From a gamma proteobacterium HTCC5015 (lineage in GTDB: Bacteria; Pseudomonadota; Gammaproteobacteria; HTCC5015): DNA of 64,000 nt. Location: assembly GCA_000155715.1 (NCBI GenBank), contig DS990605.1, positions 21,408 to 85,407 on the forward strand. Direction: 5' to 3'. This document shows positions 36,167-45,824 of this stretch, one piece after another. The notes under the pieces are model-generated. The model saw only the letters and a program-made list of their open reading frames with translations, searched no databases and was not told where the DNA came from. Numbering within the stretch: the first letter of the stretch is position 1; each line of letters starts with the position of its first letter. A program made the position numbers and the translations under genes.

Positions 36167-37315
36167 ATGCCCCGCGCCCACCTCGTCGATTCCAGCATCT
36201 ATGTCTTTCGCAGCTGGCATGTCATGCCCGACACGCTGACCGACGCCGAGGGACACCCCGCCAACGCCGTCTACGGCTTTGCCGACTTTGTCCTACAACT
36301 CCTCCACAGCGAGCAACCCAGCCACATCGGCTTTGCCTTTGACCTCTGCCACGCGGGCAACTGGCGCCGAGAAATCGACGCCCAATACAAAGCCAACCGC
36401 CCGCCGCCCCCTGCAGAACTCAAACGCCAGTTTGCCCATTGCCGCGAACTGCTGCAGGCATCGGGGCTCGCCTGCTTTGGCAGCGACCGCTTTGAAGCCG
36501 ACGACATCATCGGCACCTTCAGCCGCAGCCTACGCGAACAGGGCTTTGTCTCGACAATCATTACGGGCGATAAGGATCTCACGCAACTGATTGGCGAAGG
36601 CGACGAGTGGTGGGAGGTGGCCCGCAACAAACGGCTCGACTACCGCGGTATTCACAAGCAATGGGGCATCTACCCCGAACAGGTCGCCGACCTCTTGGCG
36701 CTCGTTGGCGACAAGAGCGACAACATCGCCGGCGTGCCCGGTGTCGGGGTGAAAACGGCGGCCAATCTGCTGAAAAAATTCGGTGATATCGACGGCGTAC
36801 TAAACAACATCGACGCCATCGGCGAGATGAAATTCCGCAGCGCCAAACGCATCGAGAACCTCGTGCGCATGCATCAAGACACAATCCGTCTCGCCAAACT
36901 ACTCACCGTTATCCCCGACGACCCCACAATCAACACACACGCCAGCGCCCTCGTCCCCTGTCAGTGGGACGAAAGCCACCTAGGGGATCTCTTTCAGCGC
37001 CTCGACTTCAGCCCCCCGCGACAAAAACGCTGGCTCAACGCGCTCAACTCAACCCTCGCCACCTACTGTAGGAGGCGCCTTTATGCCCGCAGGTGCTCGG
37101 GCCGTGCACCCAAAGGCATAAAGGCGCCCCTCCCACAGAGCAGTTGTCGATGTGTGATCTGTTGTAGGAGGCCCGCCTTCGGGCCGACAGTGCACCGTCA
37201 CTGCAATAACGCAGCTTTACTAACCTCGTCTAATCTAAAAAACTCTTCATTGCGAGCTGTAGGCGAAGTAATCTGCCCATCGCAGCACACCCACAGATTG
37301 CCCTCCTCGCAATGA
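36167..37315 (+). CDS. 5'-3' exonuclease (Xni/Pol I N-terminal type) with repeat-derived C-terminal tail
   Basis: A 382-residue reading frame. The first ~300 residues form a flap endonuclease-like fold: VDSSIYVFRSW, FAFDLCHAGNWRREI, the metal-binding FEADDIIGTFSR and TGDKDLTQL, then helix-hairpin-helix LVGDKSDNIAGVPGVGVKTA. After about residue 300 (STLATY) the frame runs straight into palindromic repeat DNA (from about 37066). It translates as CRRRLYARRCSGRAPKG and onward, unlike any nuclease. The native stop seems to have been lost by repeat insertion. Confidence 0.86.
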   Translation: MPRAHLVDSSIYVFRSWHVMPDTLTDAEGHPANAVYGFADFVLQLLHSEQPSHIGFAFDLCHAGNWRREIDAQYKANRPPPPAELKRQFAHCRELLQASGLACFGSDRFEADDIIGTFSRSLREQGFVSTIITGDKDLTQLIGEGDEWWEVARNKRLDYRGIHKQWGIYPEQVADLLALVGDKSDNIAGVPGVGVKTAANLLKKFGDIDGVLNNIDAIGEMKFRSAKRIENLVRMHQDTIRLAKLLTVIPDDPTINTHASALVPCQWDESHLGDLFQRLDFSPPRQKRWLNALNSTLATYCRRRLYARRCSGRAPKGIKAPLPQSSCRCVICCRRPAFGPTVHRHCNNAALLTSSNLKNSSLRAVGEVICPSQHTHRLPSSQ

Positions 37316-37543
37316 CGGGTTTTAGCCTTGCCTACGTTTAAAAAACGGGTCATTCCCGCGCAGGCGGGAATCCAGCGTCTTTGAATGAGTGGGAACCACT
37401 GGGCTCCCGCCTGCGCGGGAGCGACGGTGGTTGTGGGAGCGACATGGTGACCAAAGCCCCCCCTATTAGAGGGATGCACCACGGGCCTTGCTCCGCTATA
37501 GTCGGGGCATGGCTTTCTGCAGCAAGACTAAAAGGATTTCACT
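37066..37543. repeat. Repeat mosaic overlapping the exonuclease 3' end
   Basis: A GTAGGAGGCGCC..GGCGCCCCTCCCAC inverted element (37066-37136) starts inside the exonuclease frame. A GCAATCT-type element follows (about 37250-37316), then a paired hairpin element (GTCATTCCCGC to GGGAGCGACG, 37349-37426). The last ~100 bases before 37544 hold the promoter and ribosome site region of the next gene. Confidence 0.78.
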
Positions 37544-38305
37544 ATGCAACGATGTATCAACGCGCTTGTCGCCTCCGTATTGTTAGCGCTCGCTTTCAGT
37601 AGCGCCGCTTGGAGTGACACCGTTGTACGCGTGGGCCTCGAACCCTTTCCTCCGCTCATCAACTCCGATGGCACGGGTTACACCATCGATTTACTAAAAA
37701 GCCTAGAAAAGCATTCAAATCTGCAATTTCAAGTTAATATCATGAGCTACCAACGCTCTAAGATTGAACTGAAGAAAGGCAATATCGACTTAATTGGCCA
37801 CACCCCCAAGGGCCTCGAGAGCGCGGCATTTTATCAATATGCGCAGGAACTGAACCTCAAAATTCCCACTCGGCTCGATCTATTCGCCCTCGACCCCCGC
37901 TTTTTAAAGCCCGACCACCTCGAGCAAAACCGCTTGGGTACACCTCCAGGCAACGCGGCCTTCATGGCCGATTTAGCGCAAATCCCCTTCGATCGCTTTA
38001 CTGAGAGCCCACTGGCCGGCTTAGTGGAAATGCTGACACTAAAGCGCATCGACGCCATATTATTTGAGCGTGGTTCCGTGCTAAGTACCCTTGCCCAACA
38101 GTCGGAACACCCCACGGTGCACTACAAAACCCTCAAGACCAATATTTTTGCCGGCCTAGCAGTCGGTCGATCCCCCCGCGCAGACCGACTCGCTCAAACC
38201 CTCAATCACACCCTCGAAGGCATGGACTATCTCGCTATCTACACACCCTATCTCAAGCACTATGTGAACGTCGCCGCCGAAGGGCACACCCCCGCCACCC
38301 CCTGA
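37544..38305 (+). CDS. Periplasmic solute-binding protein-like, SBP_bac_3 type
   Basis: A 253-residue exported protein with a signal peptide (about 1-25, ending SAAWS). It has the family-3 solute-binding layout: VRVGLEPFPPLI at the start, GYTIDLLKSL (ligand lobe), and a second lobe with DAILFERGSVLSTL. No ABC permease or ATPase gene is adjacent, so it may be an orphan binding protein or a sensor input. The ligand is unknown; amino acids are the family default. Confidence 0.78.
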   Translation: MQRCINALVASVLLALAFSSAAWSDTVVRVGLEPFPPLINSDGTGYTIDLLKSLEKHSNLQFQVNIMSYQRSKIELKKGNIDLIGHTPKGLESAAFYQYAQELNLKIPTRLDLFALDPRFLKPDHLEQNRLGTPPGNAAFMADLAQIPFDRFTESPLAGLVEMLTLKRIDAILFERGSVLSTLAQQSEHPTVHYKTLKTNIFAGLAVGRSPRADRLAQTLNHTLEGMDYLAIYTPYLKHYVNVAAEGHTPATP

Positions 38306-38378
38306 CACAAGGGGCGCATTTGCCAGTCGTGACAATCGTTGTCAGACTGAGGCATCACTCTACAACTTTAAATCCGCT

Positions 38379-39800
38379 ATGATCGCTACCAGCTTTATTG
38401 CCTTTCTCAGTCTGTTTCTTCTCATCGGTATCAGCTCCGCTTTTGTCGCCAAAAAAACCGCTCACGACTACTTGATTGCCAACCAATCCGTTCCGCCTTG
38501 GTTGGTAGGGCTGTCCGCCGTGGCAACCAACAACAGCGGCTACATGTTCATTGGCATGATTGGTGTCACCTACAGCACGGGCCTGTCCTCGCTGTGGATT
38601 ATGATCGGCTGGATCATCGGCGATTTAACCGCCTCGCTGCTCTCGGTCACTCGCATCCGCCAAGCCAGTGAACGCAAAAACATCAACTCTTTCGGCGGCC
38701 TCATTGCCCACTGGCACGGCCAAGACCATCGCCAACTGCGCCGTTTAGTGGGTTTTTTCACCGTGTTTTTCCTCACCGTCTACGCCGCCGCCCAACTGAA
38801 AGCGGGCAGCAAAGCCACCTCTGTTCTACTCGACTGGCAACCCGAAACCGGCATTATCGCCGGCGCTGCCATTGTGCTCGTCTACAGCCTGAGCGGTGGC
38901 TTACGCGCTTCCATATGGACCGACGCCGCACAATCTATGGTGATGATGGTTGGCATGCTGGCGTTGATGGGCGTAGGTATACATATCAACGGCGGCCTCT
39001 CCTCTAGCCTCGATCAGCTTCACGCCGTGTCTGACGACTACATGAACTTGATGGGCGACATGGGCGCTTTCGAAGGACTTCTGTTCATTATTGGTTGGTT
39101 TTTTGGCGGCACCGCTGTGATTGGCCAGCCCCACGTCATTATTCGCTTTATGTCCATTAGCTCGACAGAGCAAGTCAAAAATATGCGGGTTTACTACTAT
39201 CTGTGGTTTACTTTTTTCTATGCCGCCACGGTGATGGTGGGCTTGCTGTGTCGCCTCATATTCCCCGAGGCGGGCAGTTTTGACCCCGAGCTAGCGCTAC
39301 CCAAAATGGCACAGTCACTGCTACCCGATGTGTTTGTCGGCTTAGTACTCGCCGCCCTGTTCGCGGCAACGCTATCCACCGCCGACTCTCTGATTCTTTC
39401 GTGCTCAGCCGCCGCCACGCGCGACTTTTTCAGCGGCAAAGGGCAATCGCTTATCGCAGCTAAAATATCGACTTTCAGCGTGCTCAGCGTGGCCGTGTGG
39501 ATCGCCCTAAGCAACAACCAAACGGTGTTCAACTTAGTTCTTGATGCCTGGGGCTTGCTGGCCTCTGCCTTCGTGCCACTCATCCTCAACTACTGCTTTG
39601 GCCGCCGACTGCCCGAGTACGCGGCTATGGCCACCGTCATCATAGGCGTTGTGGTATTTGTCACTTGGAACAAAGCAGGACTCGGCGGCCTCGTCTACTC
39701 CGTCGCCCCCGGCACGGTGGCAGGCCTCATCACTTTTGCCGTACTGCATCGGCTGTGGGGCGACAACGAGGGCGAAGTCCACGGCCACGAGCCCAACTAA
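38379..39800 (+). CDS. Sodium:solute symporter family protein
   Basis: A 473-residue SSS-family Na+ symporter with about 12-13 transmembrane helices. The PutP-like signature NNSGYMFIGMIGVTYSTGLSS (about 51-71), WTDAAQSMVMMVG (about 186-198) and LAALFAATLSTADSLILSCS (about 328-347) are all visible. Proline or another small carboxylate/amino acid is the likely substrate. It is separated from the binding protein by 73 bases. Confidence 0.9.
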   Translation: MIATSFIAFLSLFLLIGISSAFVAKKTAHDYLIANQSVPPWLVGLSAVATNNSGYMFIGMIGVTYSTGLSSLWIMIGWIIGDLTASLLSVTRIRQASERKNINSFGGLIAHWHGQDHRQLRRLVGFFTVFFLTVYAAAQLKAGSKATSVLLDWQPETGIIAGAAIVLVYSLSGGLRASIWTDAAQSMVMMVGMLALMGVGIHINGGLSSSLDQLHAVSDDYMNLMGDMGAFEGLLFIIGWFFGGTAVIGQPHVIIRFMSISSTEQVKNMRVYYYLWFTFFYAATVMVGLLCRLIFPEAGSFDPELALPKMAQSLLPDVFVGLVLAALFAATLSTADSLILSCSAAATRDFFSGKGQSLIAAKISTFSVLSVAVWIALSNNQTVFNLVLDAWGLLASAFVPLILNYCFGRRLPEYAAMATVIIGVVVFVTWNKAGLGGLVYSVAPGTVAGLITFAVLHRLWGDNEGEVHGHEPN

Positions 39801-40447
39801 TCGAAACACTGCTCCGTCGGCCCGAGGGCGGGCCTCCCACAATGACTATTGCCTACTTGGGAGGCGCCTTTATGCCCTTGGGTGCTCGGGCCGAGCCCCC
39901 ATAGCCGCCCCCCCGTCATCCCTTCAAACTCTAAATCTTCGAAAGATTCGTCATTCCTCTACTCTCTGAAAAAATCGTCATTCCCGCGCAGGCGGGAATC
40001 CAGCGCCTTTGAGTGCGAGGGATAGTAAAGCCTCTGGGCTCCCGCCTGCGCGGGAGCGACGAAGCTTGTAAGGAGGCCTGCCATCACTCCCGAACCCTAC
40101 ACCGTTATTACTCCCCTACCGTCATTCCAAACTTGATTTGGAATTTCCTTAACCATTACCCGTCATTCCAGACTTGATCTGGAATCCCCCGAAACAGAGC
40201 CTTGATAGAGAGATCCTGAAGCTTCCGCTCCTGCTCACGCCCCTTATCGACATCCCTGTAGGCAAATCAAGTTCAGGATGACGGCGGTGGGTTAGGTGTA
40301 ACCCACCAATGCCTGTGGGAGGCGCCTTTATGCCCTTGGGTGCTCGGGCCGACAATACGTCGTGACTACAAACTCAGCGTCGCAATCTGCTCATCGAATA
40401 CGCCAACAAATTGCCACGTCGGCTGACGCCGCCTCACAATGACGGTA
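39801..40447. repeat. 650-base repeat mosaic
   Basis: It contains a GCCTTTATGCCCTTGGGTG element (about 39858-39900) and a paired-hairpin element (39977-40061). An ATTCCAAA..TTTGGAAT/ATTCCAGA..TCTGGAAT array runs from about 40118 to 40285, with a second GCCTTTATGCC element at 40315-40354 and a GCAATCT-type element at about 40385-40443. No gene is supported. Confidence 0.8.
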
Positions 40448-40930
40448 TCAATCCGCAGCGACCACTGCATTGCCATAAGCCGTTTTAAAGGACTCTGGCA
40501 GACGACGCAGCCGCCCCGAGCTTAAATCGACACAAACAAACCGTGTATTCGCGCGCAGAACAACGGCGCCATCCGCTGGCCGAATGACTTGATAGTGGCG
40601 CACCAAGCCAATGCGGTTGCAACTAGCAATCCAAGTACCGATGTAAAGCTGTTCACCCGCAAAGGTCGCGGCGAGATAATCCAGCTCTGTATGCACCGCC
40701 GCCATTCCGTGCCCTACCTCCCGATACTCCGCAATACCCAGCCCTAGGTGCTCCGAGTGTCGCCAGGCCATCACCTCGCACCACTTTAAATACTCGCAAT
40801 TGTTGGTATGACCCATCACATCGATATGCTGATTATCGACTTCAAGTTGGTAAACGAAGGCATCCTGACAGTCCCACGGCAGTGACTGCACCGCTTTATC
40901 ACTCGAACTCACCGCGTATAAATCTGACAT
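40448..40930 (-). CDS. 4HBT hotdog acyl-CoA thioesterase
   Basis: A 160-residue 4-hydroxybenzoyl-CoA thioesterase-type hotdog enzyme (YbgC-like). The active-site signature is DVMGHTNNCEYLKWCE (about 38-53). The later YLAATFAGEQLYIGTWIASCNRIG resembles the beta strands of the family. The substrate is unknown; it hydrolyses acyl-CoA by family expectation. It is isolated between two repeat mosaics. Confidence 0.85.
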   Translation of the reverse strand: MSDLYAVSSSDKAVQSLPWDCQDAFVYQLEVDNQHIDVMGHTNNCEYLKWCEVMAWRHSEHLGLGIAEYREVGHGMAAVHTELDYLAATFAGEQLYIGTWIASCNRIGLVRHYQVIRPADGAVVLRANTRFVCVDLSSGRLRRLPESFKTAYGNAVVAAD

Positions 40931-41273
40931 GGCTTACCACACTACCCACCCCAAAGAGACACAGTATAAACACACGAGAAAACACTCGTCAGCACGCCTC
41001 TATCATTGATTCACTGTGGGAGGCGCCTTTATGCCCTTGGGTGCTCGGGCCGACGAACGCAGTGCCACAATCTGCCCATCGAATACACCAACAGATTGCC
41101 GCGTCGGCTGCACCTCCTCGCAATGACTGCCATTCCTCCAAACCCCAAATCTCCGAAATACCCACCATTCGCCGAGATATTTGTCATTCCCACACAGGCG
41201 GGAATCCAGTGTCTTTAAGTGAGTAGAGCAGTCTGCCAAGGCCGCCCTCTCAAAAAACTGCTAGGATTAGCCC
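40931..41273. repeat. 340-base repeat mosaic
   Basis: A GCCTTTATGCCCTTGGGTG element (41016-41057) is followed by a GCAATCT..AGATTGC element (about 41065-41127). Next is a degenerate half of the paired-hairpin element (41183-41225), with ACACAGG in place of GCGCAGG. The last ~40 bases precede the DUF2804 gene. Confidence 0.78.
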
Positions 41274-42296
41274 ATGCGAAAACTAATACAAAATGGCCGT
41301 CCGCAATACGGCGTCGTTGATGCGCCGTGGCAACTTATCAACCACCAAGATTTTGATTATCGAAGCCCAATGGGCAAGCCGATTAGCGGCCTTAAGAAGC
41401 GCTTGGCGTACAATCACTTTCAGTATTTTGGGGTCTTGTCCGACGACCTTTTGTTTGGCTGCGCCATGGTCAAAATGCGTTTGGGCTTTATTTATTTTTG
41501 TTACACCTATCACACGCAGACAAAAGCGTTGAATGAGTGGCACTTCAAAGATATTGGTGGCTTTTTTTCCAGTGTCAGCGACAGCCCCACAACGGGCAAG
41601 AGCACTTTCAAGCGCGGCCACACATTGATTGAATTTGAAAATAACGAGGCGCAACAGGCGCGTCGCTTGCGCGTACATATCCCAGAGTCTCACCGCATGG
41701 GTGGTTTAGATATCGATGTATCGTTCCAGGAAAAGGACGTTGATCCGATGTGTTTGACCACGCAAACGGGCACAAACGGCTGGGTTTACGCGCAAAAGTT
41801 TGCGGGTATTCCCTGCTTTGGCACAGTGGTCGATGCCTCAGGGGCTTTCGATATGGGGCAGCTGAACGCCTACGCCCATCACGATTGGTCGGGCGGTTTT
41901 ATGCGCAGGGAGACCTTCTGGAACTGGGCCTGCACCAGCGGTCAGGTCAGGGATGCCCGCGGGCACACCGTAGACGTTGGACTGAACTTGTCCTGTGGGG
42001 TGAATGAAACGGGCTTTACCGAAAATTGCTTTTGGCTTGATGGAAAGCTAATTAAAGTTGATTCTATTCGCTTCGATTACGATCGAGACGATGAAAACAG
42101 CCTGTGGCGCATTGCTAGTTACGATGGACAAATTGATCTCGTGTTCACGCCTCACGGCTTACATCGAGAAAAGCAAAACTACCTACTGGTTGCCAGTAAT
42201 TTCAAGCAGTTCTTTGGCCTTTTTCAGGGACGTATCGGCGATCTCCAGATCGATGCCTTGTGGGGCTTTGTGGAAGATCAGTACTCCAAGTGGTGA
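41274..42296 (+). CDS. DUF2804 domain-containing protein
   Basis: A 340-residue protein of the DUF2804 family. No signal peptide or membrane helix is visible. Aromatic- and Trp-rich beta segments such as FKRGHTLIEFENNEAQ, DWSGGFMRRETFWNWACTSG and SLWRIASYDGQIDLVFTPHG suggest a lipocalin-like beta fold. Function is not known. It lies near a fatty acid desaturase and a thioesterase, a weak hint of lipid metabolism. Confidence 0.82.
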   Translation: MRKLIQNGRPQYGVVDAPWQLINHQDFDYRSPMGKPISGLKKRLAYNHFQYFGVLSDDLLFGCAMVKMRLGFIYFCYTYHTQTKALNEWHFKDIGGFFSSVSDSPTTGKSTFKRGHTLIEFENNEAQQARRLRVHIPESHRMGGLDIDVSFQEKDVDPMCLTTQTGTNGWVYAQKFAGIPCFGTVVDASGAFDMGQLNAYAHHDWSGGFMRRETFWNWACTSGQVRDARGHTVDVGLNLSCGVNETGFTENCFWLDGKLIKVDSIRFDYDRDDENSLWRIASYDGQIDLVFTPHGLHREKQNYLLVASNFKQFFGLFQGRIGDLQIDALWGFVEDQYSKW

Positions 42297-42526
42297 TGGC
42301 AGCGCTGGTGGAACTCCTTTTGGGTCATTGACGACGCGCTGTCGACCCGGGCGGGTCTTCTACACCCCCACCGTCGCTCCCGCGCAGGCGGGAGCCCAGT
42401 GGTTTTACTGCCCCATTCGCTCAAAGACGCTAGATTCCCGCCTGCGCGGGAACGACGAACTTTTTTGCGTCTCTTCGCCATGACAATCTTTCAACTTCGC
42501 CGACAGGGTTGTTGAGTTTGATGGAG
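42297..42526. repeat. Paired-hairpin repeat between DUF2804 and desaturase genes
   Basis: One complete paired-hairpin element (42372-42457) in the opposite orientation to that at 14943. It lies in the convergent gap, where it could act on both transcripts' 3' ends. Confidence 0.8.
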
Positions 42527-43585
42527 TTAAGCCGCTTTCTTATGTAAATCGTGTACATTCACGCGCCGCTCTGGCTTGAGCGGGTCGACCAGTGTCTCCG
42601 CGTCGCTGTACACGCGTGGCGTGGTATAGAGCATTTTCAGGGCTTTAAAGTGGGTGGGGCAGACGTAGCGCTGGGGCATTTCACGCTCGAGCCAAGCGCG
42701 TACTTTGGGTGCTTGATCAGACCCCATTTTGGGGAACATGTGGTGCTCGACATGGTGACTGAAGTGAAAGTGCAGTGGATCCAGCCAGCGCCAAGTACGC
42801 ACGCTCATGGAATTGTCCACAGGGTGATTGTTGTCCATTTGTGGGCGCAACATGTGGTTAGTCAGGATATAGCTTTGACCAATGATATTGAGCATAGCCA
42901 GCGGGATGACCACGGTAAAAATCAGCAATGGCCCCGATGCAATGGCAAGGGCAACCCAAGCTGCAGCGCAGTAGAGTGACTGGCGAATGGCCTTGTTGCG
43001 GTCCAGCTCGCCAAACTCTTTGCGGCGCCGCGTTTGCATCCACAGCACGAGCTGGGCGTGGAAAACGAAAGAGTAGGTGAGAAACAAATAGCTGTACCAC
43101 TTGCCCGAACCCGGTGCGGGTTTGGTGAAGTTGGCCATTTTGGGGTACTTCTCATAGCGGGCCATGGTGCCAAAAGAATCTGGATCTTTATCGTGCAGAT
43201 TGGTGTTGGCGTGGTGGGCAATATTGTGCCAGCGACGCCAGAACTCGGGGGGCACTAGAGCGGGGCCAAAGCCCAGCCAGCCGAGAAAGTTTTGCATTTT
43301 GCGATTCAAGCCCAGTGCGCCGTGTAGCACTTCGTGAGCCAGCAGTGCTTGGCAGGCGACGGTGTGGCCCACGAGGAGAGACACCAATAGGTTAGCCCAC
43401 CAAGGCATGCCGAGGGTGAGTATGGCCGCGATGCCGCCGACGATGATGGCCGTCATGGGGATAAACCAAAGGGCGCGCAAAGGGCGTTCGCGGAAGGCGT
43501 CTTTGCCGAGGTCGCGCTTGACAGCGTTGCGGATTTCTCGGGCGTCGTCAGCGCCGAATGTGCGGCTGTAGTTAGGTTCTGTCAT
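42527..43585 (-). CDS. Membrane fatty acid desaturase
   Basis: A 352-residue di-iron membrane desaturase. The three His boxes are HEVLHGA (about 84-90), HNIAHHANTN (about 121-130) and HFSHHVEHHMFP (about 281-292). About four transmembrane helices surround them. It should introduce a cis double bond in acyl lipids with O2 and an electron donor; regiospecificity is unknown. An AraC-type regulator gene is divergently placed 320 bases away. Confidence 0.92.
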   Translation of the reverse strand: MTEPNYSRTFGADDAREIRNAVKRDLGKDAFRERPLRALWFIPMTAIIVGGIAAILTLGMPWWANLLVSLLVGHTVACQALLAHEVLHGALGLNRKMQNFLGWLGFGPALVPPEFWRRWHNIAHHANTNLHDKDPDSFGTMARYEKYPKMANFTKPAPGSGKWYSYLFLTYSFVFHAQLVLWMQTRRRKEFGELDRNKAIRQSLYCAAAWVALAIASGPLLIFTVVIPLAMLNIIGQSYILTNHMLRPQMDNNHPVDNSMSVRTWRWLDPLHFHFSHHVEHHMFPKMGSDQAPKVRAWLEREMPQRYVCPTHFKALKMLYTTPRVYSDAETLVDPLKPERRVNVHDLHKKAA

Positions 43586-43907
43586 TTGGTGTTTCCTATA
43601 AGTTGTTGGGGCTCTCCCGCGAGGGGAGAGGGAGCAGCTCCGTATTTGCTGGGAGCTAACCAGTGCCGTGGGTCGGGTTTATGCCTCGTCGTCATCCTGA
43701 ACTTGATTCAGGATCTCCCCATCAAAACCCCGATATGAAGACTCCAGATCCAGTCTGGAATGAAGCAGGCTTTTCGCAATGACGGCAAACGGCTCCACTG
43801 CACCTGCAAATATTGGGGGTATTGTGCGGATTGCGCCGAGAGATCGAAGGGCGGGATTGTCCATAAATCGGTTATTTTCGGACAGCATCCTGTCGTATCA
43901 TAGAGAT
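43586..43907. repeat. Divergent intergenic region with repeats
   Basis: It holds a GTGGGTCGG half element near 43670 and an ATCCTGAACTTGATTCAGGAT hairpin with a TCCAGATCCAGTCTGGA hairpin (43695-43762). About 140 bases of unique sequence follow before the regulator ATG. The promoter of the AraC gene is expected in 43770-43900; no consensus is clear. Confidence 0.65.
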
Positions 43908-44927
43908 ATGAGTAGCCATGCTTTTAAAAAGCGCGCGCCGATTTCGGTGAATTATGTCCGCACGCTGCTGGAGCTGATGCGACAGTCTGGCTTGGATATC
44001 GAAGCACTATTGCAGTCGGTCGGTTTAGATCGAGAAGCCGTTTACGGTAGCGCGCCCAGTCTCCGTTTTGAGCAATTTCGCCTAGTGATGCAGGCCGCTG
44101 TCGCCCAGAGTGGCGATCCGGCGATCGGTTTGCGGCTGGGGCAGCAAATGACGCTGACTTCCCACGGTTTGCTGGGTTACGCCGCGATCAGTAGCCCCCA
44201 CTTAGCCGATATGTTGAGCTTACTAGAGCGCTATTTTCGAACGCGAACACGCTTGTGCGAACCGCGCTTAAAAAAAGTGGGCAAGCGCGTGCACTTTGCT
44301 TTGATCGAAACCTACGATCTCGGCGATGTGCGAGTGCCTTATTTAGAGGTGGTCATGGCCTCGGTGGTGGCGGGGGCGCATTTTGTGTTGGGGGAGCGCT
44401 TTCAGGGCGCCCAAATAAAAATGCCCTATGCGGCCCCTGATTATGCCGATCGCTATCGAGAGCTGCTCAAAATGGACGTGACCTTTGATGCCGAGCATGC
44501 TGAGCTATCCATGCCCGTGGCTCTACTTTACGAGCCCTTTCCCTTAGCGGATCCCGCCTCGCGAGAGCAGGCCGCTTTAAAATGTGAGGAGGAGCTACAA
44601 AAGCTTGAAGCCGAGCAGGACTGGGCACTGCGCGTTCGCAACCGGCTGATGATGGCCGAGGACGGTTTTCCCAGCTTGGAACAATTAGCCGAGCAATACT
44701 GTCTGACAGCCAGAACCCTGCGCCGCTATCTCGATGCCCTAGGGGTCAGTTATCGCCAGTTGCTCGAACAAGTGAGAGAGGACAAAGCGCGCCGCTGGCT
44801 TAAATCGGGTTTGTCGGTGCAGCAGGTTGCCGATAAACTGGGCTACTCTGACCCCTCCAATTTTTCGCGGGCATTTCGCCAGTGGAGCGGGGAGTCACCC
44901 AGTCATTACCGATCAAGACAGGCCTAA
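43908..44927 (+). CDS. AraC-family transcriptional regulator
   Basis: A 339-residue regulator with an N-terminal 'arabinose-binding'-like sensor domain (PF12625 type, about 20-205) and a C-terminal double helix-turn-helix (about 245-335). The latter includes LAEQYCLTARTLRRYLDALG and the AraC signature VADKLGYSDPSNFSRAFRQW. The start at 43908 fits the family; the frame is open further upstream through repeat DNA. Divergence from the desaturase suggests it may control it, but this is inference. Confidence 0.88.
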   Translation: MSSHAFKKRAPISVNYVRTLLELMRQSGLDIEALLQSVGLDREAVYGSAPSLRFEQFRLVMQAAVAQSGDPAIGLRLGQQMTLTSHGLLGYAAISSPHLADMLSLLERYFRTRTRLCEPRLKKVGKRVHFALIETYDLGDVRVPYLEVVMASVVAGAHFVLGERFQGAQIKMPYAAPDYADRYRELLKMDVTFDAEHAELSMPVALLYEPFPLADPASREQAALKCEEELQKLEAEQDWALRVRNRLMMAEDGFPSLEQLAEQYCLTARTLRRYLDALGVSYRQLLEQVREDKARRWLKSGLSVQQVADKLGYSDPSNFSRAFRQWSGESPSHYRSRQA

Positions 44928-44957
44928 GCCTGCGATAGAAAAAAGGCCGCTAAATCG

Positions 44958-45824
44958 ATGCCAGCGAGACGATTATTTTTAAGCATTTTCTGCCTGTTTC
45001 TGGCCGCTTGTGAAAGTGGCGAAGAGGGCAAGGATTTCACGGTAAAAGGTTTCTGGACCTTCGAGCAGACAGTGGTGGATGCCGAGTGTGCCGAGTATCA
45101 AGCACGCAAAGGTGAAACCACCGTGGCCTATCGAAAGCTGGATCAGCGCGAAGGGGTGACGCGTATGCATATTCTCTCGTTCCTCGGTGTTAACGGCATT
45201 CAGCCAACAGAGAAATGGGGCTCGATTGAAGAGTTTCAGCTGGAGGGGCAAACCTTAACGGGCCCCATCAATGTGGCTGGCATTGAGGTCGCAGACCGAG
45301 TGAAACTTGAGGTGGAAAACAGCAATCGATTGATTTCCAGTAAAAATTACCGCCGCGAAGTGGATGGCTGCAATGTCAGTTACTCTGTGGTGATGCGAAA
45401 AATCAGCGATACAGCGGAAAACCAGTACGCTAAACAGCGGGCCAGCGCAGAGCCCATCTCCCTAGAGAGTGGCTACTCTTCTCAAACCGTATCACTGAAT
45501 AGTGAGGGTTATTATATCTACCAATTTCCCCTCGCTACTGAGGACGAAATCGGCGTAGTAGTGAGCCAAGGGCTCGATAAATTCGCCCTAGGGGTGCTCG
45601 ATGCGGATGGCCGCATTATCGCCTCCTACCGCGATCGAAAATCGACGCGCTCTGATATTTGCGAGCAGTACACGCCCGCTATCGATGAAGAGATCGACCT
45701 ATGTTTTGATCAACGAGTCCTGCCAGGCGGTACGGGGCAGCACTATTTGCTTATTGAGGACTTACAGCCCGGCGAGCACGACGGTGTGCTTACGGTAGAA
45801 GTGTTTTATAGAGAGGCTGACTAG
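44958..45824 (+). CDS. Predicted lipoprotein, first of a paralogous pair
   Basis: A 288-residue predicted lipoprotein (lipobox FLAAC, Cys at about 18). The mature part begins with a Ser/Glu/Gly linker, then GFWTFEQTVVDAEC. The later RASAEPISLESGYSSQTVSLNSEGYYIYQFP resembles the corresponding stretch of its neighbour. The C-terminal half may be a beta-sandwich. I do not recognise the family. Its stop overlaps the next gene's GTG start by one base. Confidence 0.7.
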   Translation: MPARRLFLSIFCLFLAACESGEEGKDFTVKGFWTFEQTVVDAECAEYQARKGETTVAYRKLDQREGVTRMHILSFLGVNGIQPTEKWGSIEEFQLEGQTLTGPINVAGIEVADRVKLEVENSNRLISSKNYRREVDGCNVSYSVVMRKISDTAENQYAKQRASAEPISLESGYSSQTVSLNSEGYYIYQFPLATEDEIGVVVSQGLDKFALGVLDADGRIIASYRDRKSTRSDICEQYTPAIDEEIDLCFDQRVLPGGTGQHYLLIEDLQPGEHDGVLTVEVFYREAD

